A stretch of 64,000 nucleotides of DNA from NCBI RefSeq assembly GCF_001625305.1, contig NW_017802713.1, positions 2,857,579-2,921,578 on the forward strand, given 5' to 3'. The number at the start of each line of letters is the position of its first letter. Position 1 is the first letter of the stretch. This DNA is from Branchiostoma belcheri (lineage: Eukaryota > Chordata > Leptocardii > Amphioxiformes > Branchiostomatidae). This document shows positions 1 to 11,289 of this stretch, piece after piece. The notes beneath the pieces were generated by a model. That model did not search any database. It worked only from the letters and a program-made list of their open reading frames with translations, and was not told where the DNA came from. A program made the translations under genes and the position numbers.

Positions 1-75
1 GGAGGAGGAGGAGGAGGAGGAGGAGGAGAGAGAGNGGACGGAGAGAGAGAGAGAGAGGGAAAGAGAGAGATATAG
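1..75. repeat. (GGA)n/(GA)n simple repeat
   Basis: The window opens with purine-only GGA and GA repeats containing one ambiguous base (n). It is low-complexity sequence with no coding potential. Confidence 0.9.
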
Positions 76-192
76 GCAGACAGAGATAAATGTCATTGCT
101 CTAGCCAACGTTAATATGTTTGAGTAGGTCACTACACTCACGACATGTGATCATATTGGCCATAAGGATAGCATGAACGTTCATCTGTGTTG

Positions 193-357
193 GTATGACA
201 AAAATTGGTAAACGTTCTGTCCAACACTTAGTAAATTGGGACTTACCCAAATGTAGCCTTTTTGGCATAATGAAGTACAGTATGCCAAAAAGGCTACATT
301 TGGGTAAGTCCCAGTTTACTAAGTGTTGGACAGAACGTTTAGCCATTTTTGTCATAA
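193..357. repeat. Near-perfect palindromic foldback element
   Basis: Two arms of about 74 bases (about 196-270 and 283-357) are almost perfect reverse complements around a loop of about 12-15 bases. The left arm contains GGACTTACCCAAATGTAGCC and the right arm contains its complement. The arm ends are GACAAAAA and TTTTTGTC. This is a foldback MITE or snapback element in an intron, ending about 36 bases before the acceptor of the exon at 393. Confidence 0.85.
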
Positions 358-392
358 TGCCCCTTAAACATGTTGTTTTGTGCATTTTGTAG

Positions 393-652
393 CCGCAACA
401 GAAGCTCCAACAACTCCCGTGCCGGCAACAACCATTCCAGCCGTCATCAATCTGGGCGGTGAGTACAGAATTACAGTTATCAAAGCTACAAGTTATCAAT
501 TACAATGGCATTTGTAGCGTATTGTTTTTGCCCAAACGTTGCAATAAAAGGCGTCAAAGATTATATTTTGGTAAAGGGTAGCGCTGATAATATGATTTAG
601 ACAAATTTATCTCTCTAATGAACTTAGACAAACCTTCGATCATGGACATGTT

Positions 653-697
<45 letters not shown>

Positions 698-3600
698 CAT
701 TATCTGTATACTATTCCTCTGTTGTGACCTGCACTTCCAAGTGGGTATGTGTGAACAAAAAAGTTTGTCACACATTCATTCATATAACATAGTTCTTCCC
801 TTTCTTTCTCTGTTAATTCCCTAGATTACGACATCCGCCTGATGGACGGCGGCTACAGCTACGGCCGAGTAGAAGTCAAGGTCAATGGAGAGTGGGGAAC
901 GATCTGCGACGACGGCACCGGCGCGAACGAGGCCCGGGTGATCTGCCGGGAGCTCGGCTTCCCCGACTACGAAACCTTCCACTGGGGCGCCTTCTACGGC
1001 GAGGGGACCGGCAAGATCTGGCTGAGCGACCTGAAGTGTACCGGGGACGAGTTGACGGTGAGAGGCTGCAACCACGCGGACTGGGGGGTGAACTCCTGCA
1101 CACACGCACACGATCTCAGCGTCGTCTGTAAACAAGGTAACGATGTCCAGCTTTATTTTCCATTTCTGTGCTAGAGCTTCTGTCCCAATTGCGCCGGTGC
1201 CCGTCGGGGATGTAGCCCCGGCCGGCCCCGGTCGGGCTCAGGAGTCGGGCGGGCATCGGCTGTCGTGGTCACAATTAAAAGTTTCCTTCAGTGGCATTTT
1301 GTTAAAAGTTTTGCCACCCTCTTTGGTCGGTCTCCGGCAGGCACCTGGCAGGTACCCGGCAGACTCTCTGACGATGTAATGTACTGACCTATACGTAATG
1401 CAGAATTCACGCTTTTTTTGTGATCCTTTGATCTGTGATCTCACACATTTTACCCGGGTTTACGAAGTACACACCTTTATTCTGTTCATCTGGTCTGTGA
1501 CGTAACAAATGTGTCCCGAAGGATTGCTGGCAACTGGAGGGGTACCTCTCGGTGTTCTCACGATGAAGTCACGGCGTCTTTTTGTCAGCGGGGCCCGGGT
1601 AGAATTTAAGTCAGAATTAAATTCTTCTCGGGTCCCCACCGGGCCGAAAAATAGCCCGGTAGCCGCAGGGTGTCCCGCGGGGCCACGTACGGGCCGAAAA
1701 TGCCAAAAGACAGCCCGGGGACTTCCAGGCTGGGCCCTTTCAATTGGGATCGAAGCATAAGAAGGGTTGTCTGGTTCAGTGGTGTCACCACTAGTAGTAC
1801 TTTACAGTGGGACCATGAGTCAGAAAATAACACAACGTACATGGAGTTTGCAGGTACGTACTGTATATAGTTACCTAGAAACATACACATTTTACAGATA
1901 GCAGATTCCTTAACGTTGGTTGACAGTGAAACTTAGAGTAAAATGACACATAAGTTCCGTTACGGGGAAACACATAGACAGATCGGAAAGAGGATATTTT
2001 GCCTTTTTTGGCAGTAGGTATACTGGGCATTTTCTCGCAACTTCTTCTACGCCTCTGATACAATTTTTCATAGTCCGCTCTCAAATGTATTCTGCAGAAA
2101 TCGTAGTCCGTCTTGCCGACGGCACAGACGGCCCCAACTCCGGCAGGGTGGAGGTGAGGTACGACGGTATCTGGGGGACCATCTGTGACGACGGGTTCGG
2201 CGCTGCTGACGCCAGAGTCATCTGTCGCCAGCTCGGCTACCCCGACTTCGGCACCTTCCACTACGGCGCCCACTACGGGCCGGGAGACGGGCCCATCTGG
2301 CTCAACAACCTGCAGTGTACCGGCTTCGAGACGAATGTGGAGCAGTGTACTCATGACGGATGGGGAACACATGGTGGATGCACACACCCACATGATATAT
2401 CTGTGGTCTGTCAAGGCTCAGGTGAGCTTCTTTATTCTGCACAAGTTCATGTCATTGATTGAAAAAGTTCATACCTATCAATGCATACTAGCCACTCACT
2501 CTTGTGCTAGATAAGCCTTATGGAAGTGTACTTAATATGCACTAGTAGATGCCATACTTTGTATCTTGTGCTGTTGTTGTGCAAAAAATTATCTGTCATT
2601 GATGGAATCTTTAATTTTAACTTTCCAGTTACTTACTCCAAACCCATAATGTAACAGAGATCTGTTCTATCTATCCAAACGTTTCTTCTGATTAGCTTTG
2701 CTTAACTTTTTTTGCAGTCGCCACTCCCGGAGCTAGCGTTGACTGTGACTTCGAGCAAGACCAGTGCGGCTACTACAACTACAAGTTCACGCGCAACCAG
2801 GGCCCCACTACCTTCAACCTCACAGGCCCAGACGCAGACCACACGACCGGATCTGGTAAGGGATAGTTTATACTTTGCTCAACGTACAGTTTTCTTTCTC
2901 GATCGTACGTGCTGATTGCTATAATCATAGAAATCAGTATGTTTGTATCGAGTCTATCGAAAGTGGCATATGGAATGATGGGGCCGGGGTTTGAACCAGC
3001 GACCACCCGATAACACTCTCCCCACTAGGCTATTGCACTGGTCTGCTTTTCGCCACCGACTACGTTTCTCAAAGAGTTTGTATCTCAGTGCTACTCTGTA
3101 TTACTGAAAACATTTACCGAACCCGAACGGTTGTTACTTTGCCGGGACAGGTTACTACATGTACACGGAGTCTGCGGAGCTGAGTCCCGGCGACGCCGCC
3201 TTCCTTCTGAGCCCCACAGTCGCCCCAGGCTCGCCGGCCAGAACGTGCCTGCAGTTCGCCTACCACATGTACGGCGCCGACGTGGGAGACCTCAAGGTGT
3301 ACGTGCAGAACGGCACCAGCGCCTGGTACCAGCCGTTCGATCGGTCTGGCAACCAGGGCGACGTCTGGTACACGGAAACCATAGACCTGTACGCGCCTGT
3401 GGGCCAGGTAAGTACACTTAATTCTAACACGACCTAAAGATCTAGCCTAGAGATTCTTCAAACAATGCAAAGTCAATAAACACTCCCTAAAATTGGATTT
3501 CCGATTAAAAAAAATTCCTCATATAATAATTCCACTCGGTACTCTATCTAAGACCACCACATGAAAAAAGGTGAATCGAAAACGATTTTCTGATCAATAA

Positions 3601-5432
3601 TCCCTGGGGTATGCATACTTCATATGTTCATGCCAGATGTTCAATACATTTTTGAGAAGGCCTCGATACTATCGTTTGTTTCAATGTGGTGTGTTTCAGG
3701 TACCTCGTGACATTATGGGAGCAGAGACACTATAGTCATTTTCCTGATGCAAATGCATGTTTTGGTAAATCATTTGTACTACTCAATTTAGGTCCCCCAA
3801 GGTTATCACAAAGTTCTGACGTTGTACATTGTCCACAGGTGATGTTCATCGGCATCCGTAGTACTACCGCTACTGGTCTCACCGGAGACATAGCCGTCGA
3901 CGACATTAAGCATTTCTGGGGACCGTGTAACCTAGGTACGAGACCTTTGATGATATTTATGCATAATTCCTCAATATCTCCTGTTCACTGAAGCACCGGG
4001 CGATCATTCAGAAACCGTTGAACGGCAAAAATACTTCATTATTAGTTTCATTGATGAAGTGCATTTTGTAAGTTTGTGTCTTTCAAATTGTACATCGTCG
4101 ATCACGATCCTATTCGATTTGTGACATTGTATGCATACGATACAGATCCATTTTTACCTCTGTATAGTAACAGCGTGCACCGTTTCTGGACGGTTGTACT
4201 GTCACTGTGGAATTGAATATGAACAGCCCATTCCACTTAGACAACGCTCTCACGGCGCTCCCTCTGCGACCTGAATTTGGTCAGAGCGTGGAGAAAGCGC
4301 CAAAGTCGCCATGAGAGCGCCATGAGAGCGCCATGAGCGCCGTCACCTCGGCGACTGTATGGAATCGGGTCATTACATCGCCGTGATACCCCCATTCTAC
4401 TTAGACGGCGAACTCACGGCGCTCTCTCCGCGACGAGAAATTAGCCAGAGCGCGGAGAGAGTGCCGAACTCCAGGAAAAACGTGCTCAAGTGGAATCTCT
4501 ACGGCGACCTCTCTGCGCTCTAAGCGCGACTAAAAACGCAAATGTCAGCAACGGTTCTGGGCGATCAACCAATTCATAGCTCACTCAACGAATTACGGAA
4601 ATAGAGAACGAAATTTTATACGTTTTCTGGTTGTCAAAGTCATTCTTGTACATCCTGCATCATATTTAGTGTGTATGGTCCCCATTTCACTAGGACGCTC
4701 TCACTGCGCTCTATCTGCAACCTGATATTGGTCGGAGCGTTTTGTATCTGAAATAATGTTGCGGCTGTTGCGCGCTCTCACGGTGCTCTCACGGTGATCG
4801 CCGTCTAAGTAGAGGACGGCGATCTCATACCCCCATTCAACTTAGACGGGGGGGGGGGGCATGCAACGATGAGCACCGTGAGAGCGCAGTGAGAGCGCGA
4901 AGAGAGCGTGAAGCGAGCGCCATGCGTGCGCGCAACGGCCCCAACATTAATTTAGATAAAAAACATGGCGACCTCGGCGCTCTCACGGCTCTGTCTCTTT
5001 GCTCCGACCAATTTCAGGTATCAGAGAGAGCGCAGAGAGAGCGTCCTAGTGAAATTGGTGCCTTACACCCTCGATTTCATATAATCTCAATATGATTGAG
5101 GATGTACGAGAATGACTTTGAAAGAGAGAAAACGTACAAAATTTCGTTCTCCTTTTCCGGAATTCCTTGAGTGAGCTATGAATTCGTTGATCGCCCAAAA
5201 CCGTTGCTGACATTAGAGTTTTGGTCGCGCAGATAGGTCGCCGTAGAGATTCCACTTGAGCACGTTTTTTGTGGAGTTCGGTGCTCTTACGACGCTCTAG
5301 CCAATTTCAGGTCACAGAGAGAGCGCCGTGAGAACGCCACTAAGTGGAATGGGGTCGTATTTCGTCATTCTGTTGATTATGTTTTTGTTGTATTTCTTCT
5401 CTCTAACTGTAGGAAGGAAGACCTCTGACTAG
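393..5432 (+). CDS. SRCR-SRCR-MAM domain protein, 3' part (spliced, 5' partial)
   Basis: Predicted exons are 393-458 (Thr/Pro-rich linker, tentative), 825-1136 (SRCR 1), 2098-2421 (SRCR 2), 2718-2855, 3151-3407 and 3839-3935 (one MAM domain), and 5413-5432 (GRKTSD then TAG). All introns are GT-AG and most are phase 1, the usual arrangement for shuffled extracellular modules. Each SRCR has WGTICDDG and VIC motifs and six cysteines, the group A number, yet each lies in a single exon. The MAM domain shows CDFEQDQCGY, LQFAYHMYG and GDIAVDDI with its closing Cys. No membrane segment follows, so the C-terminus looks secreted. Proteins of this class act in innate recognition, adhesion or matrix; the ligand cannot be read from sequence. 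The signal peptide and start lie upstream of the window. AATAAA at 5734 probably ends the transcript. Confidence 0.85.
655..696. repeat. (TG)n microsatellite
   Basis: About 21 uninterrupted TG units lie in the intron upstream of the first SRCR exon. Confidence 0.97.
2981..3046 (-). repeat. tRNA-derived SINE head
   Basis: Read on the minus strand, the sequence has an A-box-like TAGCCTAGTGGGGAG and a B-box-like GGTTCAAACCC about 25-30 bases apart, as in pol III tRNA-derived SINEs. There is no complete acceptor stem, so it is not a functional tRNA. It lies in the intron between the first two MAM exons. Confidence 0.6.
4227..5354. repeat. Cluster of nested foldback MITEs with CCCATTCCACTTAG ends
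   Basis: The outer ends are CCCATTCCACTTAG (4227-4240) and its inverted form CTAAGTGGAATGGGG (5340-5354). Related termini recur inside at about 4389, 4681 and 4831. Each is followed by CTCTCACGGCGCTC-type and GACCAATTTCAGG-type subrepeats. Segments 4455-4665 and 5085-5300 are inverted copies of each other, sharing GTGGAATCTCTACGGCGACC and its complement. The block fills most of the last intron of the SRCR/MAM gene. No transposase frame is present, so it is non-autonomous. Confidence 0.8.
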
Positions 5433-5733
5433 AAATGAATTCCCTACGCAACAAGCCGAGGCGCCAACGTGTCACCCATACCCTAGCGAACTACTGACGC
5501 ACTGCATCCCCAAAACATAACATCATTAACGTATAATTTACCATGGATTAATAATCCCCGCAAGGTCACAACGGTTATCTAAGTGAACTAGCCCCAACTT
5601 ATGATAAAATTTAACGACGTTTCCGTGTAAGAGCAAAGAAACGCATGAATGAAGACCACTACAGCAAATCAATCAAAGTGAATGAAGTCGACTTGGTTGA
5701 ACAGTATTGACGTTGGTGTGACGGTCTATCACA

Positions 5734-5739
5734 AATAAA
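5734..5739 (+). other. Poly(A) signal of the SRCR/MAM gene
   Basis: An AATAAA hexamer lies about 300 bases after the TAG at 5430-5432 and is followed by a GT-rich stretch (CTTGTTGTTGC) typical of a downstream element. Confidence 0.6.
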
Positions 5740-5987
5740 GCTTGTTGTTGCTGAAGTCAAACATGTTTATGAATACCTTTTATTACAATGTATATCTAGC
5801 AAACAGAGCAATTACAATACATACTGTGCTGTGTGTTCGATTTCATCACCATGCCCTCTCAGAACTACACCAGGGCTGTGCAATTATTTTACACACACAC
5901 TTGTCCAGATAACTCTATGGTAACGCTGGAACCGTCCGGTTTGTGGGAAGTAACAGCTGGATAGCTTACACAGGCGACAGAACCAAC

Positions 5988-6792
5988 AAGAGTTCTGAGA
6001 TCTCATACCTCCATGAAATATGGGCTTGCTTTGTCATACTTCATTTCAACATATCGTCATTAATTATGCAAATAACTTCTACATTAACATAATATATGCA
6101 TACCTTTAAGTAACTTATACATGTCACGAGGTATAAAATTCCCATCATTCACCAATAAGAAGTCACAAAATGTTCACATTAATTATGCAAATTAGGTCAC
6201 CATTTGCATAATTGGTATCTGTTGATGTTCCATCTTCCACAGATTAAATAGATTACATGTATAACACATGTATAACACTGTAAGAATTTTCTCATTAATT
6301 ATGCAAATTAGGTCCTCATTTGCATAATTTGCATTTAATCATGAACAACTGTCACTCAGGTACCTACACACCAAAAATGATGAAAATACGTTGTTCCAAT
6401 CTGGACTTATTGGCTTTGAAAGGTTTTACCAGAAACTAACCTGCAGTTCCAGAACAAGCTGCTAGGGGGACCAAACTTACCCCACTTATTCCTGACAGGA
6501 TAAGCTATCTGTCACCAAAAAGTCAAGACCATAGCTTGTTCAGGACAAAAGATACAAAAACCGGAAGTTCTGCTGCAGTACCAAGGTCATCCACCGGGAG
6601 GCCTATACTTGACCTTGACCTTTGTCTTTCTAAGACTTACCATCATACCAAATATCATCACAATCCATATAGGCGTTCTGAAGTTAGGCTGACCACAAAG
6701 TTGCGGAAACACAGACAGACATACATACATACATACATACATACATACAGACACGCCAAAAACAATACCTCCATTTTTCATGGAGGTAATAA
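5988..6792 (+). repeat. Dispersed repeat ending in (CATA)n and a GGAGGT hairpin
   Basis: It begins with AGAGTTCTGAGATCTCATACCT. It contains ATTATGCAAATTAGGTC facing CATTTGCATAAT palindromes (about 6180-6210 and 6295-6330) and a conserved body (CTGCTAGGGGG, CCGGAAGTTCTGCTGCAGTA, ACCAAATATCATCACAATCC). It ends with (CATA)n at 6716-6750 and a hairpin, ACCTCC-ATTTTTCAT-GGAGGT. Related copies occur at about 30640, 41410, 48000, 50180, 52260, 53551 and, inverted, 56938-57405. No coding capacity was seen. Confidence 0.75.
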
Positions 6793-6879
6793 CTTTGGTG
6801 TGTGGTACGGAACTGTCTGTAGATAGAAGAAAGATTAACTGCCCGGTCTGCCGCTATCATAATGTTTAATGATACAAAC

Positions 6880-7500
6880 TAATAATGTGAGCAGTAATTT
6901 GTCATAATGTCTTAGCAAGCAAGACAATGTTGTAGTAAACAAATTCAAGGACAGGCAGAAAAAGGTCCGTCTACATCAGACGCTGAAGTCCATAGAAAGA
7001 GTAACAAGAAACAAAACTCACTCAAAATTCACTGATATGCAAAGGACAATGAGTAGATATAAAACGAATTAAGCACTGCAAAGTTTAATCCAATATATTA
7101 AAGCCGCCGGAACTATTCGAGCGTTTTGAACAAAAAACAAGAACGGCACGTGAAAGGGAAGGAAAACTACACACGAAAGGAAAGAGCCAACTGAAATTCA
7201 ATCAGAGCAGTTGCATATCAATCTGTACCTCAGTATACTTTATAGAATCCCCTCATATGTAAACTCAAGGACATTCTACAAGTAAAACGTCCTTGGTAAA
7301 GGAAAAATGATAACGGAAAACCTTTGCAAAGGTTAATCCAAGGTCATTCCATAAGTCCCTAGAACTGTTCAAACGTTCCTATTTGTCAAAAGAAACGAAA
7401 GGGAAGCGAAACTACAAAGTTAACGCAAAAAAAGAGGAAGCTAAGATACAATGTCCTTGAGCAAACCTAACAATAAATAAAGCAGTTGCAAGAAGACTGA
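6880..7500 (+). repeat. 5' flank of tandem NHL gene unit, copy 1
   Basis: This gene-free stretch is homologous to 11290-11860 and 15690-16330. Shared landmarks are GTAATTTGTCATAATGTCTT, an ACTCACTCA..AATTCACTGATG block, CCTTTGCAAAGGTTAATCCA and a run of CGTTTTG/AAGGGAAG motifs. It probably carries the promoter and 5' UTR. I could not identify a TATA box or a first non-coding exon with confidence. Confidence 0.7.
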
Positions 7501-7616
7501 TCGTGAATCTACGTGTAGCTGACACGTCGTCCACAGCTTTCGCACTCAAGGCTGAAGACAACACCGGCTCCTACATCGCTCCAAAGTCCCCCACATACAG
7601 TTCAGGCAGCAACAAT

Positions 7617-10543
7617 ATGGCCCAAGTAATTTCAAATTCAGACACTGGATCAGGGCAAGCCGGATCTGGTAATTTCTATCCTGAACCCTCCCCAGTGGCG
7701 TGCAGAAGCATAGATGATGGTATGACGTTTCCGAAGATACCTTTAGGGGAGTCACAGTGCGAGGAATCCTGCCAGGAAGCTGAAACATCTTCCTGTAGCA
7801 CAAACGATAATTCGGTCAAACTGGAAGAATCTGAAGCATCAGCATGTGCCGGGGATGATCATTGCATCCAAGGTACGAAAAATCCGACGTACAACCAAAC
7901 CCCGAATCCTATGAACTCGCAGAGAGCCTTAGACCCAGATGCGCAAAATGCCCAGTGCTACAACGCACCGTATCCGCGGAAACTGAATCCGACGTACGGG
8001 GAAAATCTACCCTCTGAGCTTCAGGCTGAAGACCGTGAGGGCATCCAACGTATCCAGCCGTATGCCGTAAGGCACCAGGGAGAAGATGATGGTCACAATG
8101 ACACACGTGGACCTGTAACTGAGAGCAATGAGCGTAAAGACATCGAGCACATCCAGCCGTATGCCGTAAGGCACCAGGGAGACGATGATGGTAACAATGA
8201 CATACGTGAAACTGTAACTGAGAGCGATGAGCGTAAAGACATCGAACGCATCCAGCCGTATGCCGTAAGGTACCAGGAAGACGACGACGACAGGACAAAT
8301 GCTACTGCAGCTGAGAGCAGACAGACAATCGATGCTGACATTGGTGAGGACAATATCGAACCTTACGCCGTGTGTCAGGATGACATGCTTGGTACCGAGG
8401 CAAGTTCCGAAGACGCGCAAAGACAGGTACCTCCAAGGAACGCCCCGGTCTCTCACGATAAATGCAACAACGTTCGGCAAGAGCAAGCTACTTTTGGTAA
8501 GATAAATCCTCATCAAATATCTTTTAAGTTTTTCTTAGGAGATTTGATTTTGTATCATTTGCTTTCAGTTTAGTTCAGTTCCTCTATTAGTTAGTTGTTT
8601 TTGGTGTTTACACATTTTTTAATGTGGATGTGCAATGATGCCCCATTGGTGCAATGTACATTTCATTTTTTGTTCTTGTAGGTTTGGATGTTGTTATTTT
8701 GTTAGTAAATTACACGAGAGCGATATAACAAAAAAAAAAGGTATGTCGACTTTTTCACTTAGTAACACCCTTTTTTCGAAACTTTTCTTTACGTTGCTTT
8801 GAAGTTGCTGTAATGTGTATTTTTTCAGGGAGTAGATTTCGACAGGTGTTCATGAAGTATGCTCCTCTGGTGGTTGCTATCCCGGTTTCGTCGATCATCG
8901 TTTTCCTTGTGATTTTTTTCACGAGCTATCAGGGCAGTCTACTGGTAAGCGTCATATTATATGTTTACCTTCAAGTTAGCAGAAGTAAAACACATTGTTT
9001 TTGCTCAGTTTCTTCTTCTTCTCCAAACACAAATTCAATGACCTGGACCAGACGGCACAAGCAAGTACATGTGGTTGTGAATTAAGAACTTTGCTATTCA
9101 ATCATCACCAACCTTATGAAATATTTTATTTGTCATGCGACTTTTTTTTCTGTCTTCTAAACCAAACGAAATGCACCCCCCCCAAGTAAACACTATTATG
9201 TTCTGAAATAAGAAAGAACCACAGCTAATACTTAATCTTTCATTATTCAGGGAATATCGACTAACGACACATCTACCAATGGCAATGCCAATGTCCCTAC
9301 TGCTAAACCTACACTCACAATGATATCAGGCACATCAGGAGGTGAGTTGGCATAGATTTACGGAAACTAAGCCTACATTTAGCATGTTGCTAACATACGT
9401 ATTTCAGATATTCTACACTTTCAAGTCTTTGGTAAAACTAGTAGATTTCTCTGTCTCTCTCTGTCTCTCTGCCTCTCTCTCTCTCTCTCTCTGTCTCTCT
9501 CTTTGTGGCCCTTTTCCCACTAGTAGGGTAAAATTGTCCAGATCGAAGCCGGATCAAAGCCATCTATATATTCGGCTCGATCCGGACCGTTGCTAACTTG
9601 CATGTACATGTATGTGCCCTTGGAATTTCATTATTGATGGCATTCTTCGTGGAATAACTACTCTTAATTAATACTTTGATCATATATAATAGGAATGTAT
9701 GGGGCAAGGGCGATCCCATATTACCTAGGAGTGACTGTGTCTACTGACAACGAGGTGTTTGTGACTGATCGAGAGAACAGACGAGTCCAAGTCTTCAGCT
9801 TGGATGGGAGGTACCTGCGCCAATTCCTAACCGTAGTGCCAGGTAATGAAACGGCGGTGCTTTGTAAAAGGAAGACTGTGATGAAACCCTACGATGTTGA
9901 TATTGGCACGGACAATGATATATGGGTGTTTGGGGAATCAAGGTATAAGGACAGCATCGCGGGAGGCCTTTGTTTTCACGTAGTGCAGTACAGTCAGGGC
10001 GGACTGCCAAAGACCCAGCTTGAAACAGGATGGGGTCTTGTCCCTGGTCCCGCTGACGGTGGTATAACTTTCGACGTACGGAATAGCAGGATATTGGCGG
10101 CTGTCTGGGGCAAATTGTTAGCGTTTGAAGAAGAGGGTTCAGTCTATGAGGGTCGACAATTTGGAAATGACCCACTGTATACGACAGGACATCTCACAAC
10201 AAACAACGAGGGAAAAGTCTTTCTTTCGGACAAATCCGGCAACACTGTCCACGTTTACGACACCGATGGAACTTTTTTATTCAAATTTGGAAACTTGGGA
10301 AGAGAGGAAGGTGAACTGTCTGGTCCCCTGGGTATTTGTGTGGACACTTGGGGTCACATCATCGTGGCGAACACTGGTAATGACCGAGTGGACATGTTCA
10401 CGCATTCTGGTGATTTTGTTCGCACTGTGCTGAATATACTTAGACCAATTGGTGTTTCAATGAGTCCGGATGGACAGTTGGTAGTGACGTCAGGAGCCAG
10501 TGTGACAATCGTCCCGCGTCAGATGGTCTATCCGTCACAGTGA
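7617..10543 (+). CDS. NHL beta-propeller type II membrane protein, tandem copy 1 (spliced)
   Basis: Predicted exons are 7617-8496, 8829-8944, 9251-9341 and 9693-10543, about 645 aa from the ATG at 7617. The open frame continues upstream to about 7503, but where copy 2 has an ATG (11964) this copy has ACG, so the start may be MAQV at 7617 or lie in an unseen exon. The N-terminal part is acidic and disordered, with NPTY motifs and three 33-residue repeats built on IQPYAVRHQG, then IEPYAV. Exon 2 gives one membrane segment (APLVVAIPVSSIIVFLVIFF) preceded by basic residues, suggesting N-in, C-out. The last exon is an NHL-like propeller with phrases such as VTDRENRRVQVFSLDG, GPLGICVDTWGHIIVANTGN and PIGVSMSPDGQLVV. 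AATAAA lies 8 bases after the stop. Resemblance is to the NHL part of TRIM2/3-type proteins; there is no RING or B-box. Its function is unknown. Confidence 0.8.
9455..9504. repeat. (CTCTCTGT)n pyrimidine tract
   Basis: A CT-rich microsatellite lies in the last intron of NHL copy 1. A shorter counterpart is at about 13886-13910 in copy 2. Confidence 0.85.
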
Positions 10544-10618
10544 GAGATGAAATAAAATTCCGGCTCTTGGTGGCAAATATGCAGATGTTTTTGGAGCACA
10601 TTTAACAGATTAGAAATT

Positions 10619-10745
10619 GGCGTCACTTCATCGTCAGGGAAGGGAAGGTAGTGTGAAGTGCCTTTCCCGAGGACACACAGTCAGGTCCTATTGGTTCCGA
10701 GTCCAACTTAACGCTCTAACCGCTGCGCCACCGATGCCATCTTAT
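10619..10745 (-). repeat. tRNA-derived SINE, downstream of NHL copy 1
   Basis: On the minus strand the element starts with GGTGGCGCAGCGGTTAGAGC (A-box-like), then a GGACTCGGAACC region, then a body ending CTTCCCTTCCCTGACGATGA. The same insertion occurs at the same place after copy 2 (14986-15126), so it predates the tandem duplication. It cannot fold as a normal tRNA. Confidence 0.7.
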
Positions 10746-11289
10746 TGAGTGATAAACTGTTCTCCGACTCAAGCAAAATCACCAGAATTTAAACCAAATT
10801 TCTCGGTCTTATCATGGGCTATGTATGATCTTAGTGGCTAAACATGATCTTAGTGCTGTAGACATTTTGATTTTTCTACACGTGCATGTATATGTAGAAA
10901 AACAGTAGAACTTCCTGAGTTTTCCATTGTGTTGACAATAAACATCTTGTCTCCAACAGAACCTTTCAAAATATGACAACGTTGAAAATAGAGACTAGTC
11001 TGTAGCTTATTTGGTGTTGCAGAGGAACAAGTCCATATAAGGTATTCAACTTCAAGACAACATTGTAGTAGACAGTTCCGTTAATAAGCATATTAAAAGG
11101 AAACTATTTTATGTTTGATGAAAAGTCCATGACTGATTTTATTCACATGCCTCTGATTTGATTAACATTTTGAGGGGCCAGGAAGTCAAGCAATGCTGGG
11201 ATGGTCATTAGCTTTTAAGTTACTGTTTATGATGTCTTCACATATAACATCAGCATACAAGTTTTAATAATTGATCTTAGCGAATATTG

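Noticed and set aside
7546-8516. Minus-strand frames of up to 169 aa with repeats
   Set aside because: They mirror the 99-bp coding repeats of the plus-strand NHL gene; exon boundaries and the paralogue support the plus strand.
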